Shown here: positions 12,205-25,331 of the stretch, piece by piece
Numbering within the stretch: the first letter of the stretch is position 1
How the letters are laid out: each line of letters starts with the position of its first letter
Origin: Mallotus nudiflorus
Taxonomy: Eukaryota; Streptophyta; Magnoliopsida; Malpighiales; Euphorbiaceae
Direction: 5' to 3'
Assembly: GCA_947683625.1 (NCBI GenBank)
Contig: CANTUR010001443.1
Location: 1,358,501 to 1,422,500, forward strand
Length of the DNA: 64,000 bases
Translations under genes and position numbers: made by a program
The notes under the pieces: model-generated
Databases searched by the model: none
What the model was told of the DNA's origin: nothing
The model's input: the letters and a program-made list of their open reading frames with translations, nothing else

Positions 12205-14235
12205 GAAGGTTATAGGTTAGTGGTTAGTTAGATTTTAGTTGGTTCTTGGTTGATTTAGGTTGTTTGTTAGTTGATTTTTGTTAGTTGGGTGGTGATTTAT
12301 ATGATTTGAGTTTATTTTAATTTTTGGTTAATTAATATAATATTTGCTTAATTACTCAGAATTTATTTTTAATATTTGGTTAATATATATGTATGTATTA
12401 GTTGATTTTAAATTATTTTACTTGATTTTAATTATGGGGATATAAAAATAATTTATGTTAATTAATTTAATATTTAAGAAGTTTTGAATAATTAATTTTA
12501 GGTATTTTAAGTGTTATGTATATTTTATTAATTATCTTAATTAATTATTTTGGTTGGAAAAATTTGATTTAATTAGAGTTAGTAATTTTAGTATTAATAA
12601 AATAATTTTTAGTAAATTTATATAATTTTTGAGGAATTATTCATATTATGTTTTAAATGATTTGAGAATTTTGTAGGGTATTAAGATAATTTTTATAAAT
12701 TATATTGTGGCATTTTAATTATTTTTGTGGATTTTTAATAATTTTAATATATTACTATTTAATATTTATTTTATTCCGAATTATGAATCTTAGTTGGGAA
12801 TTGTGTAGTTCGAGGTCCTAACTCGAGGTGTTGAGCTTGTGTGAGGTTTAGAAGTGTGTTTGCTTACTTCTGTAGAGGAATGTCCATTTTATAGAGGAGA
12901 TTCTGCTGAATTTTCAATAGATTTCTTGTAAAACGTGACATCGGGTCAATCCTAAGTTTTGAATTCTGAGTCGAGTTTTCTTTAGAAATTCTAGAAGTTA
13001 GAGTTTTTGCTTTTTGATAGTTGTTCTTATTTTTTGTCTTTTAGTCACCCCTCCAATCGTGTCTACTAGTCAAGGTTAGACACAACGTAGTAGAGGAGTG
13101 CGCATCCATCTTGTAAGTTAATATCCGATTTACATGTAGGTTTTTAAATTAAATACATGAAGTTCTGACAAATTTAAATTTATGAGAATTCAAGTCGGTA
13201 TTCTTTACATGTTATTGCATGGTTAAATTTATAGTTTTTTATTTTATTTTTAATTATTGTAATTTTTCTTATTTTATTTATTTTCATTTATTTTAAATAA
13301 ACTACAGTAGAACGAGCTACATGGTGGGTTTCATCAGGATCATGTGCACACCGGTAAAATATTTAGTTGTATTGATTATATTACTGGGGTCAAAGGTCTA
13401 GTGATATTTTAATCTCGGACACCGCCAGTAAAGTTGGATTATATTTATTAAATCACTGGGGCTAATGGTTTGGTGATGTTTTGCTCTTGGACATCACCAA
13501 TGATAATGGATCTAGTGACGTGACTGCAGCCGTATATCCTGGTGATGCTTTGCTCTCGGGATCTGGTAGTCTTGGATATAAGTAAGTCGATTGGCTGTTA
13601 GAATTGAGGACTAGGGTTCTACCTAGTTTTTTTTACTTTAATGTTTTAAAAGCATTTAGAAATTTATTTCCTTCCTTTTGAAAAATGAATTTCTTATATG
13701 TATATTAAATGAATTGAATAAAATTATAAATATATTATATTTTCATAAAAACCTATTTTAAAGGAGATTTTCAAACCACATTTATTTCTTTTACTAGATT
13801 TCTCAGTGAGGTCTGACTCCCCTCAACTTAATTTTTTTAGGAGTTTGGGAGTCTTCCAGTAGGCCTACGTCCCTAGGCCGAGTAGCCTCCTTATCGGCTA
13901 CTTTATGCAGGTCTATATAGTTGTATTTATATTAGTATCCATGTACCACAATAGAGAAACTGTATAATTGTATACTTTAATTTGGATATTATGCATTTAT
14001 GAGTAATGTACTAAGATACTATTTTGTATAACTGATGATGTTTATTTATACATGACGATGGCATAGTTTGTTTAAATTGAGAAAAATCAGTTTGATAATG
14101 TGCATCATGATTAAATTATTTTATTATAAGGTTTTAAAGTGATATATTTCTCATTTTTCTTTTAAGGCTTACTACGAGTTTCAATAGTCCCATTCCCTAG
14201 TGCCGGCCACATGCCTTTAGGTTCGGGTTGTGACA
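12205..14235 (+). repeat. LTR1 of the gypsy array, 5'-truncated
   Basis: Matches LTR3 from its position 26117 onward, and ends GGGTTGTGACA at 14235. The first roughly 770 bases of a full LTR, including the promoter-like AT tract and GC-rich leader, are missing. At the junction both sides share AAGGTTATA, so the breakpoint has about 9 bases of microhomology. It contains three units of a roughly 72-base tandem repeat at about 13381-13580. Confidence 0.85.
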
Positions 14236-14239
14236 AAGT

Positions 14240-14251
14240 TGGTATTAGAGC
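14240..14251 (+). promoter_or_regulatory. Primer binding site of element A
   Basis: TGGTATTAGAGC lies four bases after the LTR end; it matches the tRNA-Met-type site TGGTATCAGAGC except at one position. Confidence 0.85.
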
Positions 14252-14440
14252 TTTAGCTCATTTTTCATGCTTTTGACTGTTGATGTCTGTCTTTTCTCAT
14301 ATTACTATTGTACTTAGGTTGTTAACTGTCACTTGTTTAGGTTGCTAATTGTCACTTGTTGATTTTCTTATCCTTAGGATTCAGCGTCTATGTCTATGTT
14401 ATTGTTTGGTTTTGAATTTTGGTTTTCTTATCTTTTCAGA

Positions 14441-15868
14441 ATGAGGCATGCTTGGAATGCACCTGCTAGTAATACATAGCATGATGATGGTGAATAGTCA
14501 TTTTAGGATGAGATTCTTCCTCCTGCCCCTTGACCTAAAGGTAGGGGTAGAGGTAGAGGTAGGGGTAAAGCTAGAGTAGTAGTGGCTCAAAGGCAGGAAC
14601 AACCTTAGGTAGAGACTGAGATTCTAGTAGAGGATCTTACAGCTTTTGCAGCTAGCATGACAGATATTAATTAAGGCTTGGCAGCTCTTAATCAAGCGAT
14701 GCCTATAGTGCAGCAGATCCTTTAGCGATAGAATCAAGGGATGTCAGATGCAGATATTGCATTATTATACTCTAGAGTAGGACGAGTTCATTTTGATGGT
14801 ACTGGAGATGCTTTGGATTTCATTAACACCATTGAGTGTAGGACCATATCTAGGTATTTTGATTATCAGAGGATCATGATTGTGGAGTTATCCATCTCAA
14901 CGATAGCTCAAGACTGGTTTATGTAATCCATTCAGTCCTTCACGACCACGATGACTTCGTTGGGTTTTGAGGAGCAATTTATGATGTTCTTCTGTCCATC
15001 ATCTATAAGAGAGAACTATAGATGGTAGCTACTTAATAATGATAGGAGAGATCAATCAGTTGAGGACTAGACTCAGGAGTTCTACAGATTAATGAGACAT
15101 GCCAAGGATGTGAGGTAGGATGTTGCTAAAGTAGTTGAGCTTTATATGACTGGGTTAGGCCCAACTTATATTGGCATTCGACAAGAGGGTCATAGTTTAA
15201 AGAGTGTTGTAGAGGAGGAAAGACAACTAGAGTGAAGATATATCCGACACGGCACCATACCTGACCCTTATAATAGTGGCATTGTTAGACCTATTTAGAG
15301 GGTGCAGTAGCCAATGTTTCAAATAGGCAGCATGAGTGCTCAGTCAGTAGGTCCTTCTCAATAGAGTAGATAGTTTAGAGCACATCAGACTAGTAGGCAC
15401 CATTTTCGCTCAGGATCGTAGGAGTAGTAGGGCTGCTAGGTTTGGTGGTAGTGCCAACAACAACAGTGGACAGAGCTCTGGACATGGCAGTTCTGGGTCT
15501 GAAGCTAGTGTGTGTGCCATGTGTGGGCAAGTGCATCAAGGTCCTTGTCACCTTATGCCAGGAGCATGTTTCAAGTGTAGTAAGTTTGGACACTTCTCTA
15601 GAGCTTGTTCGAACTATAGATTCTAGCTATCCTTGGCTTAAGGATCTTTACCTTCTATTGTTCAGCCTTTGCAGCAGGTGCCACAGTAGTATCAGATACC
15701 CATGTACCCTTAGCAGTGATCGATTAAGTTTGTGAGTCAGTAGGGCTGAGGCAGAGGACATACTCAGCCGTTCACCTCACAGCAGTCAGGACATGGATAG
15801 GCTAGGGCCTTTACTTTGACTCCTCAAGATGCGCAGCCATCCAATACAGTGGTAGAAGGTATTATTTT
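14441..15868 (+). pseudogene. gag of gypsy element A, broken
   Basis: Starts at ATG 14441 (MRHAWNAPA). In-frame stops follow at 14477 (TAG), 14495 (TAG), 14504 (TAG), 14531 (TGA) and 14672 (TAA); most sit where the family has Gln or Arg. Then come a Gly/Arg-rich run (about 14537-14570), the gag capsid-type domain (about 14741-15230, FDGTGDALDF), and a CCHC zinc knuckle near 15570-15605, read as CFKCSKFGHFSRAC. The knuckle residues are all kept. Frameshifts lie between the capsid and knuckle parts. Confidence 0.85.
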
Positions 15869-18800
15869 AGTCTGTTGCTCTGAGGGTAGAGTTTTTTTTT
15901 ATCTGGGTGCTATGTATTCTTTTGTGTCCCCTTTGTTTGCTTTAAAAGTGGTTTATCTTCCTTCAAAGATGAGTTTCCTTTATCTACTTTGACTCCGCTT
16001 AGTGATGAGTTGGAGACAGATATCTTCTTTCCATCTTATCCTATGTTGGTAGAAGGTAGAGAGTTATTGGCAGACTTGGTCCTTCTGAATGTAATTGAGT
16101 TTGATGTGATTTTGGGAATGGATTGGTTGTCCCAATATTATGCTTTTATGGACTGTCAAGCGAAAGAGGTAATTTTCAAAATTCCAAGTGAAGAGGATTT
16201 AGATTTAGAGGTAGTGATAGTTCCATGCCTCGTAACCTTATTTTTAATATTAAAGCTAGGAAGATGCTTAGTAGAGGGTGTCAAGGTGATCTAGTTGTAG
16301 TTAGAGATGTTCAAGCAGAAATGGGATCAGTGGAAAGGGTACCAGTGGTACGTGAATTCTCAAATTTTTTTCCAGAGGAGTTTCCTAAATTACCGTTGAA
16401 TAGGGAGAAGAATTCTATATTGATGTTGTGCCTGGTATAGATCCTATCTCTATGCCACCTTATAGGATGGCACCTCTAGAGCTAAAGGAGCTGAAAGAGC
16501 AATTGTAGGAATTGTTAGATAAGCGATTTATTCAGCCTAGCACATCTCCTTGGGGTGCTTTGATTCTTTTTGTGATAAAGAAAGAATGTAGTCTTTGACT
16601 CTGTATTTACTACAGATAATTGAATAAGGTTACCATAAAAAATAAGTATCCACTCCCCAAGATTGATGATTAGTTTGATCAGTTGCAAGGAGCTCAATAT
16701 TTCTCCAAGATTGACTTGAGATTTGGGTATCATCAGCTAAGGATTAAAAGTAAGGATGTGCCCAAGTTAGCATTTTAGACTAGGTATGGCCATTTTGAAT
16801 TCCTAATGATGTCTTTTAGGTTGACTAATGCCCTAACAGCCTTTATGGACTTGATGAACAGGGTGTTTAAGCCATTCTTAGATCAATTTATGATCGTGTT
16901 TATTAATGTCATTTTGGTTTATTCCAAGAATAAGGCAGAGCATGCGATGCATTTCAAATTAGTGCTGCAGACTTTGAGAGAGCACCAGCTATATGCCAAG
17001 TTTTCAAAATGTGAATTTTGGTTAGACCAAGTGGCTTTCTTAGGTCATGTGGTATCTAAAGATGACATTCAAGTAGATCCTAGGAAGATAGAGGAGATCA
17101 CTGAGTGGCTAAGACCCATAACGGTCACAGAAGTGAGAAATTTTCTAGGTTTAGTGGGATATTACAGGAGATTTATGAAGGATTTCTCCAAGATTATCGC
17201 AACTTTGACCAGACTAACCTAAAGGAATGTTAATTTTGTGTGGATAAATAGATGTGAGGAGCATTTTTGATTGCTTAAGGATTTAATGACTTCAGCTCTC
17301 GTGCTGACTTTACCTTCTGGTAACGATGGACACACGGTGTATTGTGATGTTTCCCGAGTAGGATTGCACTGTGTGCTAATGCAGAATGGCAGAGTGGTTG
17401 CTTATGCCTCAAAGTAGTTGAAGAAGCACAAGTAGAATTATCCCACTCATGATCTGGAGATGGCAGCAGTTGTATTTGCATTGAAGATTTAAAGGCATTA
17501 CTTGTATGGTGTCACTTATAAAATATACACCGACCACATGAGCTTGAAGTATATCTTCTAGCAGAGGGATTTGAACCTATGGCAGAGAAGATGGATAGAA
17601 CTTCTGAAGGACTACGATTATTCGATTCTTTACCATCCAAGCAAGGTGAATGCAATAGCAGATGCGTTGAGCAGAAAATCAGTAAGTAGTCTTGCCCATA
17701 TCAATACTGAGAGGAGGCTAATTATTCAGGAGTTGCATGAGCTGATTAGTCAGGTTTGTAATGGAAAGTGACTAAGAAATGCCTTTTAGCTCAGGTTAGA
17801 GTACGATCAGTGTACTTGGACAGAGTTAAAGTAGCTCAAAAAAAGGAGCCACAACTACAAAGAATTATGTTTGAGGTGCAACAGGGTCAATCCAGAGATT
17901 TTGTGATTAATAGTAAAGGTGTTCTATACTTGGGTACTCAGTTGTCTGCCAGATGTTGATGATCTAAAAAAAGAGAACTTAGAAGAGGTACATTTCTCTA
18001 CTTACAGTATTCATCTAGGTTCCACCAAGATTTATCATAATTTAAAGGATACATACTGGTGGAATGGAATGAAGAAAGATGTTGCAGAATTGGTATGCAG
18101 GTGTCTCATATGGCAGCAGGTGAAACTAGAGCATCAGAGGCCCTCAGGATTGTTACAGCCCATGCTTATCCCAAAGTGGAAGTGGACATGATTGCCATGG
18201 ATTTTATGACTAGTTTGCCTCAGACGATAGGTGGATTTGATGCAATTTAGGTGATTGTTGATAGGTTAACCAAGTCAACTCACTTTCTTCCGTTAAAGAA
18301 GACACACTCCATTGACAGGTTGGAATGGTTGTATCTCAGTAGAATTTTTTGTCTTCATAGAGTTCCAATGAGCATAATATCTGATAGAGGAGCCACTTTT
18401 ACATCAGTTTTCTAGCAAGAGTTACATAAAGCCATAGGTATAAGGTTAGACTTCAGTACAACATTCTATCCTCAAATTGATGGTCAATTTGAAAGGACCA
18501 TTCAGACTTTAGAGGATATGCTCAGAATATGTGCGATGGATTTTTGAGGTCAATGGGATAACCACTTGCCATTGATTGAATTTGCATATAACAATAATTA
18601 TCATGCAAGTATTGAAATGGCTTCGTATAAAGCGTTGTATGGTAGGAAGTGCATATCACCTTTATGTTAGGAAATTAGTGAAAGACAGCTGACAGGTCCA
18701 AAGTTGGTACAGATTACTTTTGAGAAAGTCCCTATCATTCAGCAGAGGTTGTGGACAACTTTCATCAGGCAAAAGAGTTATGTTGATCATAGAAGGAAAT

Positions 18801-19219
18801 ATGTTTCCTTTATAGTTAGAGCTATGGTGTTTCTGAAGGTATCTATAATAAAAGGAGTTATAAAGTTCGGTAAGAAGGGTAAGTTAGCTCTAAGATACAT
18901 TGGACGTTTCGAGATATGGTCACGAGTTGGAGAAATGGCCTATAGACTGGTGTTGCCACCTGAGTTATCTCGAATTCGCCCAGTGTTCCATGTGTCTATG
19001 CTAAGAAAATATATTTTTGATCCTTCTCAAGTGCTTCAAACTCAAGCAGTGGAGCTCAGCGAAGATCAATCTTACAAGGAGTATACAGCGGCAGTTGTGG
19101 ATTGCCAAATTTGTCAGCTTCACTCCAAGGAGATTTTGATGGTAACCATAGCAAAAGACTATATGTGGGAGATAAAATCCGAGATGCAAGTCACCTATCC
19201 CGATCTTATTCATCAATAA
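15869..19219 (+). pseudogene. pol of gypsy element A, broken (PR-RT-RH-INT-tail)
   Basis: Protease: the active site near 15905 reads YLGAMYS where the family has D-x-GA. The rest of the fold follows (VEGRELLADL, FDVILGMDWL at about 16050-16130). Reverse transcriptase: the first aspartate is kept in FSKIDLRFGY (about 16700), but the catalytic FIDD is FINV at 16899-16910. RNase H lies near 17320-17690 (NAIADALSRKS), with stops. Integrase: zinc region near 18000-18150 with the last CxxC as CLIW, then the core with D at 18383 and E at 18491, 36 codons apart as in D,D35E. The tail to TAA at 19219 resembles a chromodomain but lacks a short segment present in B. It cannot make working proteins. Confidence 0.85.
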
Positions 19220-19268
19220 ACCTTGTATTTCCTTGCTTTTTTTTTTAAATTCGAGGACGAATTTCTGT

Positions 19269-19281
19269 AAAGGGGAAAAAT
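19269..19281 (+). promoter_or_regulatory. Polypurine tract of element A
   Basis: AAAGGGGAAAAAT lies directly before the LTR start TGTAATAACC, the usual place for second-strand priming. Confidence 0.8.
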
Positions 19282-20357
19282 TGTAATAACCTGAATATTT
19301 TTTTTAAGTTATTTTATATATAAATATCGAGATTTATAGTTTTTTTATTTTATTTTTAATTATTATAAGTTTCCTTGTTTTATTTATTTTCATTTATTTT
19401 AAATAAACTATGGTAAAACGAGCTACCTGATGGGTTTCATCAGGACCGTATGCGTATCGGTAAAATATTTGGTTGTATTGATTATATTACTAGGGTCGAA
19501 GGTTTGGTGATGCTTTGCTCTTGGACACTGCCAATAATATGATATTTGATTATATTAATTAAATACTGGAGCCGAAGTTCTGGTGATGCTTTGCTCTCGG
19601 ACACTGCTAATGATATTGAATTTAGTGATGTGACTGCGGTTGTGTATCCTGGTGATGCTTTACTCTCAGGATCTGATAGTCTTGGATATAAGTAAGCCGA
19701 TTGGCTGTTAGAATTGAGGACTAGGGTTCTACCTATTTTATTTTTACTTTAATGTTTTAAAAACATTTAGAAATTTATTTCCTTCATTTTGAAAAATAAA
19801 TTTCTTATATGTATATTAAATGAATTGAATAAAATTATAAATATATTATATTTTCATAAAAACCTATTTTAAAGGAGATTTTCAAACTGCATTCATTTCA
19901 TTTATTAGCTTACTCAGTGAGGTTTGACTCCTCTCAACTTAATTTTTTTCAGGAGTTTGGGAGTCTTTTGTTAAGCCTACTTCCCTACGCTGAGTAGCTT
20001 CCTCATTAGCTATTTTATGTAGGTCTATATAGTTGTGTTTATATTAATATCCGTATACCATAATAGAGAAACAGTATAATTGCATACTTTAATTTGGATG
20101 TTATGTATTTATGAGTAATGTACTGAAATACTATTTTGTATAAGTGATGATGTTTATTTATACATGACGATGGCTTGGTTTGTTTAAATTGAGAAAAATC
20201 AGTTTGATAATGTGCATTATGATTAAATTATTTTATCGTAAGGTTTTAAAGTGATATATTTTGCATTTTTCTTTTAAGGCTTACTACGAGTTTCGGTAGC
20301 TTTAAGCTTTCCCATTTCCTAGTACTGGTCACATGCCCTTGGGTTCGGGTCGTGACA
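19282..20357 (+). repeat. LTR2 of the gypsy array, internally deleted, shared by A and B
   Basis: Begins TGTAATAACC and ends GGGTCGTGACA; 1076 bases. Compared with LTR3 it jumps from ATATCGAG (25393) to ATTTATAG (27028 on), so about 1.64 kb is missing, with ATTT shared at the join. The lost part holds the AT tract and GC-rich leader. Three tandem-repeat units remain at about 19488-19680. Confidence 0.9.
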
Positions 20358-20361
20358 AAGT

Positions 20362-20373
20362 TGGTATTAGAGC
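20362..20373 (+). promoter_or_regulatory. Primer binding site of element B
   Basis: TGGTATTAGAGC, identical to that of element A and at the same distance from the LTR end. Confidence 0.85.
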
Positions 20374-20539
20374 TTTGGCTCACTTTTCATGCTTTTGACT
20401 GTCGATGTCTGTCTTTTCTAATATTATTGTGGTACTTAGGTTATTAACTGTCACTTGTAAATTTTCTTATCCTTAGGATTATGCTTTTATGTCTGTGTTC
20501 TTGTTTGGTTTTGAATTTGGGTTTTCTTGTCTTTTCAAG

Positions 20540-21957
20540 ATAAGGCATGCTTGGAATGCCCTTGTTGATGATGCATAGCATAATGATGGTGAATAGTCAT
20601 TTCAGGGTGAGATTCTTCCTCCTACCCCTCGACCTAAAGGTAGGGGTAGAGGTAGAGGTAAGAGCAGAGCCAGAGTAGCAACAGCTCAAAGGTAGGAGCA
20701 GCCTCAGGTAGAGCTTGAGATTCCAGTAGAGGATCCTATAACTTTTACAGCTGGCATGGTAGGTATTAATCAAGGCTTAACAGCTCTTAATCAAGTGATG
20801 CCCATAGTGCAGCAGATGCTTTGGTGATAGAATCAGGGGATGTCAGATACAGATGTTGCGTTGTTATACTCTAGAGTGGGATGAGTTCATTTTGATGGTA
20901 CTGCAGACGCTTTGGATTTCATTAACACCTTTGAGTCCAAGACTAGATCTGGGTATTCTGATTATCAAAGGATTATGATTGTGGAGTTATTCATCTCAGC
21001 GATAGCTTAAGACTGGTTTGTGTAGTCCATTCAGACCTTCATAACCACGATGACTTGGTTGGGTTTTAAGAAGCAGTTTATGAGGTTCTTTTGTCCTTCA
21101 TCTATGAGAGAGAACTATACAAAGCAACTGCTTAATATTGACAGGAGAGATCGATCAGTTAAGGACTATACTCAGGAGTTCTACAGATTGATGAGACATG
21201 TCGAGGATGTGAGGCAGGATATTGCTAGAGCAATTGAGCTTTATATGATTGGGTTAGTCCCAACTTATATTAGCATTTGGCTAGAGGGTCATAGTTTGGA
21301 GAGTGTTGTGGAGGAGGTGAGACAGCTAGAGTAGAGACATATTCAACATGACACCATACCTAACCCTTATGATAGTGGCATTATCAAACCTGTTCAAAGA
21401 GTGCAGTAACTAGTGTTTCATATAGGCAGCACGAGTGCTCAATCAGTAGGTCCTTCTTAGCATAGCAGACAATTTAGAGCACATCGGACTAGTAGGCACC
21501 ATTTCGCTCAGGATCGTAGGAGTAGTAGGGCTGCTAGGTTTGGTGGTAGTGCCAGCAGAAGCAATGGACAGAGCTCTAGACATGGAAATTCTGGGTCTAG
21601 AGCTAGTGCGTGTGCCATGTTTGGGCAAGTGCATTAGGGTCCTTGTCACCTTATACCAGGAGCATGTTTGAGATGTGGTCAGTTTGGACACTTTGCTAGA
21701 GCTTGTCCGAACTGTAGATTCCAACCATCCTTGGCTCAGAGATCTTCACCTTTTATTGTTCAGCCTTTACAATAGGTGCCTTAGCAATATCAGACACCCA
21801 TGTACCCTCAATAGTGATCGATTGAGTTTGCAGGTTAGTAGGGCCAAGGCAGAGGATATACTCAGTCGTTCACCTCATAGCAACCAGGACGTGGACAGGT
21901 TAGGGTCTTTACTTTGGCTCCTCAGGATGCGCAGGCATCTAATGCAATGGTAGCAGG
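20540..21957 (+). pseudogene. gag of gypsy element B, broken
   Basis: Aligns throughout with gag A. The start codon is ATA (20540). Stops at 20576 and 20594 are shared with A, while 20603 is CAG and 20630 is CGA where A has stops. A TAA at 21008 is unique to B (A has CAA at 14909). The capsid region (21050-21334) is open, and the zinc knuckle near 21665-21710 reads CGQFGHFARAC after its first cysteine. Confidence 0.85.
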
Positions 21958-24900
21958 TAGTATTTCAGTTTATTGCTATGAGGCCTTTGTGTCCTTTTTG
22001 TTTGCTTTAAAAGTGGCTTATCTTTCTTTCAAGATGAGTTTTCCTTTATCTATTTTGACTTCGCTTAGTGATGCGTTAGAGACAGACATCTTCTTTCCAT
22101 CTTGTCCTGTGTTGGTAGAAGGTAGAGAGTTATTGGTAGACTTGGTCCTTTTGGATGTAATATAGTTTAATATGATTCTAAGAATGGATTGGTTGTCCTA
22201 ATATTATGCTTTTATGGACTGTCGAGTGAAAGAGGTAATTTTTAGAATTCTAGGTAAAGAGGAATTTAGATTCAGAGGTAGTGTGAGTTCTATGCCTCAT
22301 AACCTTATTTCTGCTATTACAACTAGGAAGATGCTTAGTAGAGGGTGTCAAGGCTATCTAGCTATAGTTAGAGATGTTCAAGCAGAAATGGGATCAGTGG
22401 AAAGGGTACCAATGGTACGTGAATTCTCATATATTTTTCTAGAAGAGTTACCTAGATTATCGCCGGATAGGGAAATAGAATTATGTATTAATGTTGTGCC
22501 CAGTACATATCCTATCTTTATGCCACCTTATAGGATGGCACCTGCAGAGCTGAAGGAGCTGAAAGAGCAATTACAGGAATTATTGGATAAGGGGTTTATT
22601 TGGCCTAACACATCTCCTTGGGGTGCTCCAGTTCTTTTTGTGAAGAAGAAGGATGGTAGTCTTTGACTCTATATTAACTACAGATAATTGAATAAGGATA
22701 AGTATCCACTCCCCTAGATTGATGATTTGTTTGATCAGTTGCAAGGAGCTCAATATTTCTCCAAGATCAACTTAAGATCTAGGTATCATCAGCTGAGGAT
22801 TAGAAGTGAGGACGTACCCAAGTCAGCATTTTGGACTAGGTATGGCCATTATGAATTCCTAATGATGTCCTTTGGGTTGACTAACACCCCAACAGCCTTT
22901 ATAAACTTTATGAATAGGTGTTTAGGCCATTCTTGGATGGATTTGTGATCATGTTTATTGATGAAATTTTGGTCTATTCCAAGAATAAGGCAAAGTATAT
23001 GATGCATTTAAGATTGGTGTTGTAGACTTTGAGAGAGCACCAGTTGTATGCCAAGTTTTCAAAATATGAATTCTGGTTAGACTAAGTGGCATTCTTAGGC
23101 CATGTGGTTTTTAAAAATGGCATTCAGGTAGATCCCAAGAAGATAGGGGCGATCACTCAATGGCCAAGACCTATAACGGTCACAAAAATGAGAAGTTTTC
23201 TAGGTTTAGCAGGATATTACAGTAGATTTATAAAGGACTTCTCCAAGATTGCCGCGCCTTTGACTAGACTGACCTAGAAGAATGTTAAGTTCATGTAGAC
23301 TAATAAATGTGAGGAGCATTTTTTGTTACTTAAGGATTTAATGACTTCAGCTCTAGTGCTGACTTTGCTTTCTGGTGACGATGGATACATAGTGTATTGT
23401 GATGCTTCCCGAGTAGGATTGGATTGTGTGCTAATGCAGAATGGTAGAGTGGTTGCTTATGCCTCAAGGTAGTTAAAGAAGCACGAGCAGAATTATCCCA
23501 CTCATGTTTTGGAGATGGCTGCAGTTGTATTTGCATTGAAGATTTAGAGGCATTACTTGTACGGTGTCACTTCTGAAATATACACCGACCACAAGAGCTT
23601 GAAGTATATCTTCGAGTAGAGGGATTTGAAACTATTATAGAGAATATGGATGGAACTTCTGAAGGACTACGATTGTTCGATTCTTTACCATCCAGGCAAG
23701 GCGAACATAGTAGCAGATGTATTGAGTAGAAAATCAGCAAGTAGTCTTGCCCATATCAGTATTGAGAGGAGATTGATTATTCAGGAGTTGCATGAGCTGA
23801 TTGATCAGGTTTGCAGTGAAAAGTGACTAAGAAATGCCTTTGAGCTTAGTTTAGAGTACAATCAGTGTACTTGGACAGAGTTAAAGCAGCTCAAAGAAGG
23901 GACCCATAGCTATAGAGAATCATGTTTGAGGTGCAACAGGGTCAATCCAGAGAGTTTGTGATTAATATTGAAGGTGTTCTACGCTTGGGTACTTGGTTCT
24001 GTGTGCCAGACGTTGATGATCTGAAGAAAGAGATCTTGGAAGAGGTACATTTTTCTGCTTACAATATTCATCTAGGTTTAACCATGATGTACCATAATTT
24101 AAAGGATACATACTGGTGGAAAGATGTTACAGAATTTATATTCTGGTGTCTCATATGGCAGCAGGTGAAACTAGAGCATCAGAGGCCCTCGGGATTATTA
24201 CAGTCCATGGCTATCCCAGAGTGGAAGTCGAATATGATTGCCATGGATTTTGTGACTGGTTTGCCTCAGACGATAGGTGGATTTGATGCAATTTAGGTGA
24301 TAGTTGACAGGTTATCCAAGTCAGCTCACTTTCTTTTAATAAAGAAGACATACTCCACTGATAGGTTAGCACGGTTGTATGTCAGCAGAATTGCTTATCT
24401 TCATAGAGTTCTAGTGAGCATAATATCTGACAGAGGAGCCACTTTTACATCAATTTTCTGGTAAGAGTTACATAAAGGCTTGGGTACATGGTTAGACTTC
24501 AGTACAATATTCCATCCTCAAACTAATAGTCAGTTTGAAAAGACCATTCATACTTTAGAGGATATGCTCAGAATGTGTGTGATGGATTTTAGAGGTCAAT
24601 GGGATAACCACTTGCTACTGATTGATTTTTCATATAACAATAGTTATCATATAAGTATTGAAATGGCTTCGTATGAAGCGCTGTATGGTAGGAAGTGCAT
24701 ATCACCTTTATATTGGGAAATTGGTGAAAGAAGGTTGGTAAGTCCAGAGTTGGTGCAGAGTACTTCTGAGAAAGTTCCTATCATTCAATAGAGATTGAGG
24801 ACAGCTTTCAGTAGGCAAAAGAGTTATATTGATCCTAGAAGGAAAGATGTTTCCTTTCTAGTTGGAGATATTGTGTTTCTGAAGGTATCTCCAATGAAAG

Positions 24901-25283
24901 GAATTATGAGGTTCAGTAAAAAGGGTAAGTTGTCTCCGAGATACATTAGACCTTTCTAGATACGGTCAAAAGTTGGAGAAGTGGCCTATAGACTGGTATT
25001 GCCACCTGAGTTATCTCGAATCCACCCAGTGTTCCATGTGTCTATGCTGAGAAATTATATTCTTGATCCTTCTCATGTACTTCAACCTTAAGCAATGAAG
25101 CTTAATGAAGATCTATCTTTCGAGGAGTATGCAGTGGCGATTGTGGATTACCAGATTTATCAACTTCGCTCCAGGGAGATTTCGATGATAAAAGTTCTGT
25201 GGAGTAACCACACAACATAAGATTGTACGTGGGAGACAGAATTCGAGATGCAAGCCACCTATCCTTATCTTTTTTATCAATAA
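21958..25283 (+). pseudogene. pol of gypsy element B, broken
   Basis: The protease active-site segment is deleted (the frame goes from SVYCYEAF straight into VSFLFALK). Reverse transcriptase: the first aspartate is Asn (FSKINL, about 22760), and the catalytic pair reads FIDE at 22957-22965. RNase H lies near 23380-23740. The integrase core keeps D at 24429 and E at 24537, 36 codons apart. The tail near 25180-25283 keeps the chromodomain-like IKVLWSNH. Stops are numerous, mostly TAG. One stop, in place of Trp before VIVDR (24294), is shared with A. Confidence 0.85.
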
Positions 25284-25331
25284 ACCTTGTATTTCCTTAG
25301 TTTTCTTTGAAATTTAAGGACGAATTTCTGT

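Noticed and set aside
14240..14251. tRNA-like sequence at the LTR ends
   Set aside because: It is a short primer-binding complement of tRNA-Met, not a tRNA gene; no cloverleaf is present.
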